Both the position numbers and the translations under genes were made by a program. From Gemmatimonadaceae bacterium (GTDB lineage: Bacteria > Gemmatimonadota > Gemmatimonadetes > Gemmatimonadales > Gemmatimonadaceae): a stretch of DNA of 64,000 nt. This document shows, piece by piece, positions 25,312 through 34,454 of this stretch. How positions within the stretch are numbered: position 1 is the stretch's first letter; every line of letters starts with the position of its first letter. The notes beneath the pieces were generated by a model. It was given only the letters and a program-made list of their open reading frames with translations, ran no database searches and was not told the origin of the DNA. Location: NCBI GenBank assembly GCA_036496605.1, contig DASXKV010000010.1, forward strand, positions 21,738 to 85,737, in the 5' to 3' direction.

Positions 25312-25509
25312 ACGTGAGCTTGCAACACGCCGAACGGGAATGCTAGGGTGACGAGGTGCACAGTCCGTCGCCATCGCGAGCCCGAGCACAATGTAAAATC
25401 TTGCGCGCCACGATCGACTTCCGGGAAAATGTCGGCAATCGCGCATCAGCCTTGCATCACTCCAACCGTTGCCGCTACGCCGCGGCAATTCACGTGAAGG
25501 GAGGTCAAC

Positions 25510-26001
25510 ATGGCGAAAGCAAAAAAAGCAATCCCCGAAGGACACCACACCGTGACGCCAGTGCTGTCGATGGACAATGCCGCGAAGACTCTCGAGTTCT
25601 ATAAGAAGGCATTCGGTGCGGTGGAAGTATCGCGGGCGATCGGGCCCGATGGAAAGATCCTGCACGCCGAAGTAAAGATCGGCGATTCTCCGATCATGCT
25701 GAACGACGCGATGGGCGCGAAGGGGCCGAAGTCGTATGGCGGCTCACCGGCGTCGCTGTGGATCTACGTCGAAGATTGCGATGCGCTGTATAGCCGCGCG
25801 AAGGCGGCTGGCGCGAAGGAAGCCGAAGGTCCGATGGGCCATATGCAGGATCAATTCTGGGGCGATCGTGCGGGCACACTCATCGACCCCGAGGGCTACC
25901 TCTGGACGATCGCAACGCACAAGGAAGATCTCACTCCGGACGAAATGAAGAAGCGGCAGGATGCCTGGATGGAATCCTTCGCCACGCAGCCGGCGCACTA
26001 G
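25510..26001 (+). CDS. VOC-family (PhnB-like) glyoxalase/bleomycin-resistance protein
   Basis: A strong GGGAGG seven bases upstream fixes the ATG. The 163-residue protein is a PhnB-type VOC protein: VTPVLSMDNAAKTLEFYKKAFGA, the middle LWIYVEDCDALYSRAKAAGA, and W-G-D-R-A-G-T-L-I-D-P-E-G-Y-L-W at the end. Metal-ligand positions are partly kept. PhnB-like proteins rarely have known substrates. The N-terminus is Lys-rich (MAKAKKAIPEG). A cupin gene follows 71 bases downstream. Confidence 0.88.
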   Translation: MAKAKKAIPEGHHTVTPVLSMDNAAKTLEFYKKAFGAVEVSRAIGPDGKILHAEVKIGDSPIMLNDAMGAKGPKSYGGSPASLWIYVEDCDALYSRAKAAGAKEAEGPMGHMQDQFWGDRAGTLIDPEGYLWTIATHKEDLTPDEMKKRQDAWMESFATQPAH

Positions 26002-26072
26002 CTGTATCGCGGCCTCGCGGTCTTGACCGCGGGGCCGCCTCGCTGGAGCATTGGTCATCCCGCTCTCCTTCT

Positions 26073-26537
26073 ATGACCAGCGCACTTCGATTGCTCCCGG
26101 CTCTGCTGATCGGCACGGCGGTGGCAGCGCAAACACCACATGCCACATCACGCTGCACGCCACTGGCCTCGATCGTTTTTCCAGCGGATTCGGGGCAGGT
26201 CCGCGTCACTGATGGCGCGGTCTTTCGCTCGCTGGTCGATACCGCGACGACGAACCTGTCGCGCCTCGAGATGCACGTCACGACGCTCGCGCCAGGTCAC
26301 GCGCCCCACCCGCCGCACCGGCACCCGCACGAGGAGATCATGATCGTACGCTCGGGGACGCTCGAGGTCCTGCAGAACAACATCACGCGACGCGCGGGGC
26401 CAGGTGCAGTGATCTTCGAGGCATCGAACGAATTGCATGGTTTGCGAAATCCCGGCCCCGACTCGGCGACGTACGTGGTAATTCGGATCGATCCGCACGA
26501 CCTCGCGACTCCAGACGCCAATCGTTGCACGCGGTGA
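26073..26537 (+). CDS. Secreted cupin-domain protein
   Basis: The protein has a signal peptide (LLIGTAVAAQ) and a single cupin domain. The first motif contains PHPPHRHPHEEIMIVRSG with three His and a Glu for metal binding; the second is weaker (ELHGLRNPGPD). It may bind a metal or a small acid in the periplasm. It follows the VOC gene on the same strand, and the convergent hexuronate operon ends 34 bases away. Confidence 0.85.
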   Translation: MTSALRLLPALLIGTAVAAQTPHATSRCTPLASIVFPADSGQVRVTDGAVFRSLVDTATTNLSRLEMHVTTLAPGHAPHPPHRHPHEEIMIVRSGTLEVLQNNITRRAGPGAVIFEASNELHGLRNPGPDSATYVVIRIDPHDLATPDANRCTR

Positions 26538-26540
26538 CGT

Positions 26541-26582
26541 CTGAGGATTGTGGGACTCCGCACGCTGCGCTCAGGACGACAA
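26541..26582. repeat. Short intergenic repeat of the GCTCAGGACGACA type
   Basis: The text around CTGAGGATTGTGGGACTCCG and CACGCTGCGCTCAGGACGAC resembles the dispersed intergenic word also near 3522 and 59149. It includes the last bases of the uxaC gene and the convergent gap, where it may act as a bidirectional terminator. The family assignment rests on shared wording only. Confidence 0.4.
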
Positions 26583-27983
26583 TCGGTAGGCACGTTTCGC
26601 AAGTTCGTACGCCAGCAATTGCGCCAGCTGCTGCGCGTCGTTCATGTCGATGATGTGACGAGAGACCAGGCGCGCGAGCCAGTTCGCCTGCACGCGGCGC
26701 GCAAGGTCATGCCGAGCAGGGATCGAGCAGAAGGCGCGCGTATCATCGACGAAGCCAGCCAGCTTGTCGATCCCGGCCGTCTCCGTCGTGCGCTCGAGAA
26801 ATCGCGTCATGCCTTCGACCGAATCGTGGAACCACCACGGCGCGCCGAGCCTAACGGCTGGATAGTGGCCGGCGAGGGGCGCCAGCTCGCGACTGTAGGC
26901 CGATTCGTCGAGCGTGTACAGGATCAACCCGAAGCGTGAGTCGTTGCCGTACGCGTTCAGCAGCGGTTGCAGATTGCGCGTGTACTCGGTCGCGATGGGG
27001 ATGTCGCCGCCACGATCGGGCCCGAATCGCTCGAAGAGCCATCGATTGTGGTCGCGGAGCGCACCCGGATGTAGCTGCATAACGAGGCCGTCGTCGACCG
27101 ACATCTTCGCCATCGTCATCAGCAGGTGCGCCTCCCAGCGACGCTGGTCTTCCGGCGTCGCCTGGCCGGAGCAGCCGCGCTCGTACAGATGCTCGGCTTC
27201 GTCGCTGCTCATCGACACCGTGAATGGTTCGAGCACCCCGTGATCGGTCGCGGTCGCGCCCATCCACTTGAAGAACGCACGCCGCTCGTCGAGCGCGTCG
27301 AGGAGCGCGTCGTAGCTGCCGATCGCCGCGTCGATCGTCGTTGCGAGTGCGTAGACCGCCTGATGCCATTCGGGCGCCGCGAGGCGAAAGACTGAATCCG
27401 GGCGGAACGTCGGAATGACGCGGCCACGCCACCCGGAGCGCTTGATGGCCGCGTGATGCTCGAGCGTGTCGCTGGCGGCATCCGTCGTCGCCAGCACCTC
27501 GATATTGAAACGCTCAAAGAGCGCGCGTGGCCGAAACTCCGGCGACGCGAGTCTCTCCGCGATCGCGTCATATGCGCGATCGGCGTTTTGCTCGGTGAGA
27601 CGTTCGGGTACGCCGAACAGGTCGTGCAGCTCGTGATCGAGCCACAGTCCGCTCGGCGTCGCTCGCAACGCGCCGTAGTGTGCCGCGAACAGGCGCCAGA
27701 TCACGCGCGGATCCGTCTCGACGGGCGAGCCGTCGCGCCGCGGAACGCCTAACGACTCGAGCGGCATGCCCCGCGCGTAGAGCATGCGCAGCACGTAGTG
27801 GTCGGGCGTGACGAGGAGCGCCGTAGGATTCTCGAAGGGCTCGTCCGTTGCCAGGAGTCGTGCCTCGACGTGACCGTGAGGCGATACGATCGGGAGCGTC
27901 CGTGTACCCTCGTATAGCTCCCGCGCGATGCGACGCACCGAGGAATCGACGTCGAAACACCGATCGGGATGAAGGCTGGTCAC
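26571..27983 (-). CDS. uxaC: Uronate isomerase (glucuronate/galacturonate isomerase)
   Basis: The GTG at 27983 overlaps the upstream transporter stop as GTGA and gives 470 residues, the usual UxaC length. The TIM-barrel enzyme opens with LPIVSPHGHVEARLLATDEPF, where the His pair binds the metal. The late ATTDAASDTLEHH and VMQLHPGALRDHNRWLFE blocks are typical. UxaC converts D-glucuronate to D-fructuronate or D-galacturonate to D-tagaturonate. It is the last gene of the kdgK-eda-uxuA-transporter-uxaC operon. Confidence 0.95.
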   Translation of the reverse strand: MTSLHPDRCFDVDSSVRRIARELYEGTRTLPIVSPHGHVEARLLATDEPFENPTALLVTPDHYVLRMLYARGMPLESLGVPRRDGSPVETDPRVIWRLFAAHYGALRATPSGLWLDHELHDLFGVPERLTEQNADRAYDAIAERLASPEFRPRALFERFNIEVLATTDAASDTLEHHAAIKRSGWRGRVIPTFRPDSVFRLAAPEWHQAVYALATTIDAAIGSYDALLDALDERRAFFKWMGATATDHGVLEPFTVSMSSDEAEHLYERGCSGQATPEDQRRWEAHLLMTMAKMSVDDGLVMQLHPGALRDHNRWLFERFGPDRGGDIPIATEYTRNLQPLLNAYGNDSRFGLILYTLDESAYSRELAPLAGHYPAVRLGAPWWFHDSVEGMTRFLERTTETAGIDKLAGFVDDTRAFCSIPARHDLARRVQANWLARLVSRHIIDMNDAQQLAQLLAYELAKRAYRLSS

Positions 27984-29233
27984 GCGACGGGCTCCAATCG
28001 TGGCGACAATAGCTGGATGAGTAACCACGCAACAACGTACGCGCTTCCGCACACCACGAAAATCGGCGCGTAATTGCTGCCGTTCGCGTCGAGCAGGCGG
28101 CCGACACCGCGCTGGAAGAGTACGCCGCTGATCGCGCCCGCACAGGCGCCGATGCCGACGACCGACCCAACTGCCGCGCGAGGAAACATGTCACTGGCAA
28201 GCGTGTACACGTTCGCCGACCACGCCTGGTGCGCGGCGGCGGCGACCGCAACGATGCCAATGGCGAGCCACGCGCTATTCGCCTTGCCGACAAGCATCGT
28301 TGGCACAATGAGCAATGCCATTGCGAGCATCGCCGTCTTCCGAGCGCGGTTCACAGACCAGCCGCGCCCGATGAGCCAGCTCGAGAGCCAGCCGCCGCCA
28401 ATGGAGCCCACGTCAGCAGTGACGTACACGGCGATGAGAGGTAGCGCGATGCCAGACAATTTGATCCCGTACTTCGAATCGAGAAACTTGGGGAGCCAGT
28501 ACAGGTAGAACCACCACACCGGATCGGCGAGGAGCTTGCCGATAGCGAAGGCCCACGTCTGTCGATAACCAAGCAGGCGCATCCAGGATTGCGAGGGCAT
28601 CGGCGCGTCGGCTGCATCGCTGCGAATGAGCGAAAGCTCATCGAACGTCACGTGACGCGACATCGTTGGACTTGCGTAAAACGGAATCCAGAGCGCGAGC
28701 CAGAGCAGCCCGAGGGCGCCCGTGACAACGAATGCCCACTGCCAGCCCCAGTACAATGTGAGCGGCGGGACGATGAGCGGCGCGACGATCGCGCCCGTAT
28801 TTGTACCCGCGTTGAAAAGGCCCGCCGCGAGTGCCCTTTCGCGCTTTGGAAACCACTCGGCGACGCTCTTGATCGAGCCCGGGAAAATCGCCGACTCGCC
28901 AAGGCCGAGCGCGGCGCGCGCGATCGAGAATCCGGCAGCGGTGCGCACGAGTGCATGCGCCATCGATGCCAGCGACCAGAGCACGACGGCCGCACCGAGT
29001 CCACGCTTCACGCCGATGCGGTCGAGGAGCCGGCCGGCGACGAGAAAGCCTAACGCGTAGGCAATCGTGAACCAGGCAACGACGTCGCCGTAATCGGTCT
29101 CGCTCCAGTGGAGCGCGCGGCTCAGCGTCGGCGCGAGAATGCCGAGGATCTGGCGGTCGACGTAATTGACCGTCGTCGCGACGAAGAGCAGCGCGACGAT
29201 GGTCCACCGATAGCCGAATCGTCGTTCGCTCAA
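27980..29233 (-). CDS. MFS hexuronate transporter (ExuT-like)
   Basis: The chosen start is a TTG at 29233 that overlaps the uxuA stop as TTGA; a GTG at 29257 is the alternative. The 417-residue protein has twelve hydrophobic segments and the anion:cation symporter pattern of ExuT: NYVDRQILGILAP, an early GRLLDRIGVKRG loop and GESAIFPGSIKSVAEWFP. It should take up glucuronate or galacturonate with protons. Its place between uxuA and uxaC supports this. Confidence 0.9.
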   Translation of the reverse strand: MSERRFGYRWTIVALLFVATTVNYVDRQILGILAPTLSRALHWSETDYGDVVAWFTIAYALGFLVAGRLLDRIGVKRGLGAAVVLWSLASMAHALVRTAAGFSIARAALGLGESAIFPGSIKSVAEWFPKRERALAAGLFNAGTNTGAIVAPLIVPPLTLYWGWQWAFVVTGALGLLWLALWIPFYASPTMSRHVTFDELSLIRSDAADAPMPSQSWMRLLGYRQTWAFAIGKLLADPVWWFYLYWLPKFLDSKYGIKLSGIALPLIAVYVTADVGSIGGGWLSSWLIGRGWSVNRARKTAMLAMALLIVPTMLVGKANSAWLAIGIVAVAAAAHQAWSANVYTLASDMFPRAAVGSVVGIGACAGAISGVLFQRGVGRLLDANGSNYAPIFVVCGSAYVVAWLLIQLLSPRLEPVA

Positions 29234-30273
29234 CGCTCGCTCGCGAGCCCTTCCCACAGCCCGTAGAGGTACGTTGCGCCGAGGGCGCGGTCGTGCAGTC
29301 CATAGCCGGCGCGGCCTCGTTCGCCCCAGATCATGCGGCCGTGATCCGAGCGCATCGGACCCGCGAAGCCGCCGTCGCGAAGGGCGGCGAGGACGCCGCG
29401 CATATCGACGTTACCGAACGCCGACGGATGCGGCACCTCGAGGAATCGGCGCTCGCCCGTGAGGCGAACGTTACGGCAGTGAGCGAAGTGGATGCGTCCC
29501 GCTCTGGCAAAGCGGCCCGCCATCGCCACGACGTCGTTGTCGGGCCGGCTGCCGAGCGAGCCAGTGCAGAAGGTGAGACCATTCGCGCGTGCATCGACGA
29601 GTGACACCACGCGATCGAGCGCCGCGCAGTCGGTGATGATTCGCGGCAGGCCGAAAATCGGCCATGGTGGGTCGTCCGGATGCAGCGCCATCACGACGCC
29701 CGCTTCTTCGGCCACGGGCACGACGCGCTCGAGGAAGTAGGCCAGGTGCTCCCACATCTGGTCGTTGGTCACGTTCCGGTACGCGGCAAGCAGCGCCGCG
29801 AGCTCGTTAGGCGAATAGGAGTGCGCCCATCCCGGCAAGTCGCCGGTCCCGTTCGACAGGTCAATACGCGCAAGGGCCGCGTCGTCGTAGGCGAGGGTCG
29901 TCGACCCATCGGGCATGCGCATCGCGAGGTCGGTGCGCATCCAGTCGAAGACCGGCATGAAATTGTAACACAGCACGCGCACGCCCATCGCGCCGATCGC
30001 GCGAATGCTCTCGACGTAGCTGTCGATCAGCCAGTCACGGGTCCGATGGCCGAGCTTGATGTCTTCGTGAACCGGGATGCTCTCGATCACCGAGAGCTCG
30101 AGGTCCGCCTCGCTCACGGCGGCGGCGAGGCGTTCGACCTTGTCGCGCGGCCAGGCCTCGCCGATGGGAACGTCGTAGAGCGCGCTGACGATGCCCTTCA
30201 CGCCCGGAACCTGCCGGATGTTGCGAAGGGCGACGGGGTCGGGAGGGCCGAACCAGCGAAAGGTCAGGTACAT
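29230..30273 (-). CDS. uxuA: Mannonate dehydratase
   Basis: The 347-residue protein matches UxuA along its length: LTFRWFGPPDPVALRNIRQV at the start, VIESIPVHEDIKLG, NFMPVFDWMRTDLA, ALHPDDPP and H-C-R-N-V near the metal site. UxuA dehydrates D-mannonate to 2-keto-3-deoxygluconate using Fe or Mn. The ATG lies four bases after the eda stop and the gene overlaps the transporter gene, so it is in the middle of the hexuronate operon. Confidence 0.95.
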   Translation of the reverse strand: MYLTFRWFGPPDPVALRNIRQVPGVKGIVSALYDVPIGEAWPRDKVERLAAAVSEADLELSVIESIPVHEDIKLGHRTRDWLIDSYVESIRAIGAMGVRVLCYNFMPVFDWMRTDLAMRMPDGSTTLAYDDAALARIDLSNGTGDLPGWAHSYSPNELAALLAAYRNVTNDQMWEHLAYFLERVVPVAEEAGVVMALHPDDPPWPIFGLPRIITDCAALDRVVSLVDARANGLTFCTGSLGSRPDNDVVAMAGRFARAGRIHFAHCRNVRLTGERRFLEVPHPSAFGNVDMRGVLAALRDGGFAGPMRSDHGRMIWGERGRAGYGLHDRALGATYLYGLWEGLASER

Positions 30274-30277
30274 AGTC

Positions 30278-30913
30278 TCACGCGCGCCTAACGGTTGCCG
30301 CGGCCTTCACGAATTGTTCGGCGCGCCGGCCGATCTCGTCGTAATCACCGCGCGCGAGCGCGTCGCGCGAGACGAGCTCCGAACCGACGCCGACCGCGGT
30401 CGCGCCGGCGCGGAGGAAGTCGGCGACGTTGCCGATGTCGACGCCGCCGGTCGGGACGAGCGGGAGGTCGGGAAAGGGGCCGCGCAGCGCCTTGATGTAG
30501 GCCGGGCCGCCTAACGACTGCGCCGGGAAGACCTTGACGAGATCGGCGCCCGCGCGCACCGCCTGGAGAATCTCGGTTGGCGTGAGTGCGCCGGGAATCA
30601 CCGGCACCCCCGCGGCGATGGCGGCCTCGATGACCTCCGGCACCAGGCATGGCGAGACAATGAACCGCGCGCCCGCGCGAATTGCGTCACGTGCTTCGTC
30701 GGCCGTGGTCACCGTGCCTGCGCCAATGAGTGCGCGCCGGCCAGCGTTCCCACGCGCGAGCCGACCGATCGCGTCGACGGCGTTCGGTACGGTCAGGGTG
30801 ATCTCGGCGACACAGATACCGGCATCGATGAGAACTTCGGTAACGCGGACCGCGACGTCGGGCGAATCGCAGCGGATGACCGGAATGATGACGACGCCGT
30901 CGAGAACGCTCAT
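30278..30913 (-). CDS. eda: 2-keto-3-deoxy-6-phosphogluconate aldolase
   Basis: The ATG at 30913 overlaps the kdgK stop as ATGA. The 211-residue class I aldolase has VAEITL with the general-base Glu, IGAGTVT, and VKVFPAQ with the Schiff-base Lys. It cleaves KDPG into pyruvate and glyceraldehyde 3-phosphate. It follows kdgK, matching the order of reactions. An octamer copy (30286-30293) encodes the V-R near the C-terminus. Confidence 0.95.
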   Translation of the reverse strand: MSVLDGVVIIPVIRCDSPDVAVRVTEVLIDAGICVAEITLTVPNAVDAIGRLARGNAGRRALIGAGTVTTADEARDAIRAGARFIVSPCLVPEVIEAAIAAGVPVIPGALTPTEILQAVRAGADLVKVFPAQSLGGPAYIKALRGPFPDLPLVPTGGVDIGNVADFLRAGATAVGVGSELVSRDALARGDYDEIGRRAEQFVKAAATVRRA

Positions 30914-31857
30914 CGGTCCGTCACCGACGTCGCCTGCGAGAAATCGCCGAGCGTGCCGTGCTTCTTTGCGGCGAGACAGGCACCATGCCGCGCGGCGACA
31001 TCCCACGGTTCGCCACGCAGCCTCCCGTAAATCAGCCCGGCGACGAACGCGTCACCCGCGCCAATGGGTTCGATGACCTCGCACTCGAAAGAGGGCGCGC
31101 AGTGCGCCTCGCCATCGGAGATGACGACGGCGCTCCAGCTCGCATTCCGCGCGCGCTTGCTGCTACGCACGGTGATCGCGACCGCGGGAATCCCGTACCG
31201 ATCGTGGATCCCGCGGGCGAGGTCTTCCGCCGAATAGTCGCGCGCCTCGAACACGAGCCGCGCGCCATCCTCGCTGGCGATGAGCACGTCCACGTAACGA
31301 AACAGAGTCTCCTGCGCGGCGCGCGCGCGCTCGGGACGCCAGAGCTTCGGCCGGAAATTGAGATCATAGCTAATCGTTAGGCCGAGTCGTTCCGCCGTCT
31401 GGATTCCTTCGACCAATGTCTGTGCCGCCGATTCGCTGAGCGCCGGCGTGATTCCACTGACGTGAAACCATTTCGCGTCGCTCAGAGCGCGCTTCCAGTC
31501 GATCATGCCGCGGCCCACGCGTGCCATCGCCGAGCCGGAGCGGTCGTACGTCACATTCGTCGTGCCCGGCTCGGCGCCGACTTCCACGTAGTAGATGCCC
31601 GCGCGACCATCAGGTGTCCACGAGATGCACGAGACGTCGACGCCTTGCTCGTGCGCGCGGTCGGCGATAATGTGACCGATTGGATTGTCGGGAAGACGCG
31701 AAACCCAACGCGATGCGACGCCGAGCCTCGCCGCGGCGACGGCAACATTGAGCTCCGCACCGCCGACGTAGACGTCGAAGCTCTTCGCTCGTGCCAGCGC
31801 TTGATTGCCCGGTGGCGTGAGACGCAGCATTGCTTCGCCGAACGTGACGAGTTGCAT
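30910..31857 (-). CDS. kdgK: 2-keto-3-deoxygluconate kinase (PfkB family)
   Basis: The 315-residue PfkB sugar kinase has the N-terminal VTFGEAMLRLTPPGNQ, the GGAELNVAVAAARLG motif and the C-terminal active-site block I-G-A-G-D-A-F-V-A-G with the catalytic Asp. KdgK phosphorylates 2-keto-3-deoxygluconate to KDPG. It is the first gene of the operon, so the promoter should lie in the 31858-32000 gap. No regulator gene is adjacent. Confidence 0.93.
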   Translation of the reverse strand: MQLVTFGEAMLRLTPPGNQALARAKSFDVYVGGAELNVAVAAARLGVASRWVSRLPDNPIGHIIADRAHEQGVDVSCISWTPDGRAGIYYVEVGAEPGTTNVTYDRSGSAMARVGRGMIDWKRALSDAKWFHVSGITPALSESAAQTLVEGIQTAERLGLTISYDLNFRPKLWRPERARAAQETLFRYVDVLIASEDGARLVFEARDYSAEDLARGIHDRYGIPAVAITVRSSKRARNASWSAVVISDGEAHCAPSFECEVIEPIGAGDAFVAGLIYGRLRGEPWDVAARHGACLAAKKHGTLGDFSQATSVTDR

Positions 31858-32000
31858 CCTCGTATGCTATCTTCGCCGGGACATGAATCAATGAGCGGCC
31901 TCGATGAGGGATCTGGTCCCGGAATGAGTGACGTTACGGCCCCGGGTGACGTCGATTCAGCGGCCGCAGTTCAGCTAGGCAACCGAACGAGGCTCGTCCC

Positions 32001-32432
32001 ATGTCCAATCCGTGCCGCATTTTAGTTCTCTCAGTGGGAGCGCTGCTCAGTGCTTGCTCAGCGGGTCTCGGCAGCTCGCCATCCGACGGGTTGCTGGCGA
32101 TCGGGACGTGGGGCGGGAACGGCGCCGCGATAATCGTCAACGACACGTCGATGCACGTGCACGTCGGCTGCACCTTCGGTGATGTCTCCGGGCGCGTGCA
32201 GCTCGACCAGGGCGCCTTCGACGTCGCCGGGAGCTACATGCTTCGCGCGTACCCGATCACGGTCGGGCCGACCGTTCCCGCGCGTTTCACGGGCACCGTT
32301 TTGGGCAAGATCGCGACGATCACCGTGACCGTGAACGATACCGTGCAACACCAGACGGTGGTGAAAGGGCCGGTCGTCGTCACGCTCGGCGAGACGCCGC
32401 AGCTCGGCCCGTGCCCGCTCTGCCGGCGGTAA
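32001..32432 (+). CDS. Hypothetical lipoprotein, 143 aa
   Basis: The lipobox LLSAC (Cys at about residue 19) marks a lipoprotein. The mature part is beta-rich with several Cys and His residues (MHVHVGCTFGD, C-P-L-C-R-R at the end). It resembles small Ig-like secreted proteins of environmental bacteria, but no family is recognised. The stop is three bases from that of the convergent lipoprotein gene. Confidence 0.7.
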   Translation: MSNPCRILVLSVGALLSACSAGLGSSPSDGLLAIGTWGGNGAAIIVNDTSMHVHVGCTFGDVSGRVQLDQGAFDVAGSYMLRAYPITVGPTVPARFTGTVLGKIATITVTVNDTVQHQTVVKGPVVVTLGETPQLGPCPLCRR

Positions 32433-32435
32433 CGG

Positions 32436-32858
32436 TCACGGAACGAACGTCTTCTGCGCCTCGCCGCCGATGGCATCACCGCCGACTGTTGAGAGAATGC
32501 TCACACGGTAGGTGATGCCGGCCTGCAACGGCTGGGCTACGGATTGCGACGTTGCGCCGGCCGGGACGTGGCCGTAGACCACCGGCGGGGCAATCTGCGC
32601 GCTCTCGGACGCCGAGAAGTCCCACACGACCGCCGGATCGCCAATGCCCTGAGGCAAGACGATGACCGTGAGGTTGGTAATGCCGCAGCGGGGCGACCAG
32701 TCGAATCGCGGTTTGCCGGAACCTTCGAATGAAGGCGTGACGTTGACCGTCACGGCGCCATAGCAACCAACCGGATGGGTCGGCGACTCGTTGCAGGCTA
32801 CGAGCGCCGCCGGGATCGCCAGCACGGCGACGCGGGATAGATTGGCACGTATTGACAT
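32436..32858 (-). CDS. Hypothetical lipoprotein with fibronectin-like domain, 140 aa
   Basis: The ATG at 32858 gives a lipoprotein signal with ALVAC. The mature protein is beta-rich (PRFDWSPRCGITNLTVIVLP, VVWDFSASES, AGITYRVSILS) and may be a fibronectin-III-like domain. It is convergent with the neighbouring lipoprotein, with a three-base gap. No enzymatic motif is seen, and the role is unknown. Confidence 0.65.
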   Translation of the reverse strand: MSIRANLSRVAVLAIPAALVACNESPTHPVGCYGAVTVNVTPSFEGSGKPRFDWSPRCGITNLTVIVLPQGIGDPAVVWDFSASESAQIAPPVVYGHVPAGATSQSVAQPLQAGITYRVSILSTVGGDAIGGEAQKTFVP

Positions 32859-32912
32859 TGGGGGCCTCGAGGTCAAGCTCCGAACAGCCAAACCATGCCG
32901 TTGCGCCGGCGG

Positions 32913-34388
32913 TCACCGGTTCCGGCAGCTCGTTAGGCATCCAAGTGCACTATCGACATGAGCCACCGGATCCACAAGATGCTTCAGGTCGAGCGGAACC
33001 TGCGGCGAGATTCCATGTCCGCCCCGCGGCAGGTCGGCGCGACGCGTGATCGTGCCGTAGCCGAGGTACCACCGCTTCTCGCGCGGCGAGATCGAAACGA
33101 TGGACGCACTCTGGTAATCGAGCGCACCGGCGGTCCGCTCGCCGAACACCGTTGCGCGTGGACTGCGCAGCGCCGTGAGCACCAGCACCTCCGACGCGCT
33201 CACTGTACCGCGATCGACGATTACGCCGACGGCGCGCGGACCTGACGCGACGACCCAGTCGCGCGGATCGTGAGGTCGAGCTGGCGCGGCGGGATCGTCG
33301 AGTGGCACGAGCTCGCCCGGATGTGCTTTCATGCGATCGACGAGGCTTCGCACGAACGCGGTTGTCTCTGCGCCGAAGCTGCGTCGCGCGTACGCGATCT
33401 GATCGTCGGACGAGAGCATCAGCGCGCCGGTGGTGGGGAAGGGATCGGGCCGGTCGTCCTTCAGCGTGATGAACGGCTCGAGGCTCTCCGTCATCCCGGA
33501 TCCGCCGCCCTCGTTGCCGCGCAGGTCGATGATCATGCGGTCGGCATGACTCAACACTTCGAAATTCGCCTTTACCAAACTGTCGATGAGGCTCCGAAAG
33601 CCATCGTGCGACGGCACGGCAAACACCAGCGTGCCATTTCGCTTGTAGAGCCTCGGCCGATGCGGATCGACGGGATCGAGCGTGCCACTGTCGGCCGGTA
33701 GCACCGGGAATTCCTTTCCCCATATTCCCGGCGACATTCGGAGCAGCACGTTCCGGTAGATCTCGGCCTGCCGATGTACCAGTGCATGATTTCGCTCAGA
33801 AAGGAGCATCTCGTAGGTGTTCTCGGCGCGGCGCGTGATGTGCGCGCGCACGGCACCCGCGGGCCAGGTACTCGTGTCACTCGCGAGTAGAACCGCGACA
33901 AACGCGTTTCGGCGCGCCGAGTCGGGCACGATGGCGACGCGGAGCCCGCGATCGTACCAGATGCCCTCGATCGGGTCGAGCGTACGCGCGTGCGCGCGGA
34001 AATACGCTCGTGCACTTTCCTCCGTGACATTCCGTCGCTCGACGGCGGCGGCACGTCGGGCGGACTCGGCGCTATCGAGCGCCGGATTTTCATAGACGAA
34101 AAGATGCGGATCGTCGAACCAGGCGACGAAGTCGCGGAGGACGAAGTAGCATGCGTCGCCAGTGGTCGTATCGGCGCGCGCTTGCGCCGCGGCTTTCATC
34201 GCCGCGAAGGCGCGCAGCCGGTCGCCGCGGAGCTCGAGGGTGTAGCCGGCATAATCGAGGTGAAGCTTGCGCTCGAGCAGCGCGAGGTCGGTCGCGCACG
34301 AAAGTTGAGGTTCGCGGGAGCGTCCCGCGACGAGAGTCGCGGCGAGAGCGATGCAAGGAATTCCGAGAACTCGAAGTTGGCTGGGCAT
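32913..34388 (-). CDS. S41-family (C-terminal processing) peptidase, secreted
   Basis: The ATG at 34388 follows AAAGG and gives a signal peptide; the upstream part of the long frame is antisense to the monooxygenase and is not a gene. The 491-residue protein ends with an S41 peptidase core: IIDLRGNEGGG, then the nucleophile in G-T-V-S-A-S-E-V-L-V, then FGERTAGALDY. PDZ is not obvious. Such proteases act in the periplasm on cell-envelope or secreted proteins. It is divergent from the monooxygenase gene. Confidence 0.85.
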   Translation of the reverse strand: MPSQLRVLGIPCIALAATLVAGRSREPQLSCATDLALLERKLHLDYAGYTLELRGDRLRAFAAMKAAAQARADTTTGDACYFVLRDFVAWFDDPHLFVYENPALDSAESARRAAAVERRNVTEESARAYFRAHARTLDPIEGIWYDRGLRVAIVPDSARRNAFVAVLLASDTSTWPAGAVRAHITRRAENTYEMLLSERNHALVHRQAEIYRNVLLRMSPGIWGKEFPVLPADSGTLDPVDPHRPRLYKRNGTLVFAVPSHDGFRSLIDSLVKANFEVLSHADRMIIDLRGNEGGGSGMTESLEPFITLKDDRPDPFPTTGALMLSSDDQIAYARRSFGAETTAFVRSLVDRMKAHPGELVPLDDPAAPARPHDPRDWVVASGPRAVGVIVDRGTVSASEVLVLTALRSPRATVFGERTAGALDYQSASIVSISPREKRWYLGYGTITRRADLPRGGHGISPQVPLDLKHLVDPVAHVDSALGCLTSCRNR

Positions 34389-34454
34389 TGTGCCTTTCAC
34401 CGTCCGGGTCGGGAGCGCCAATGTCTGACACGTATTCGGGGCGAAGAGTTTGCC

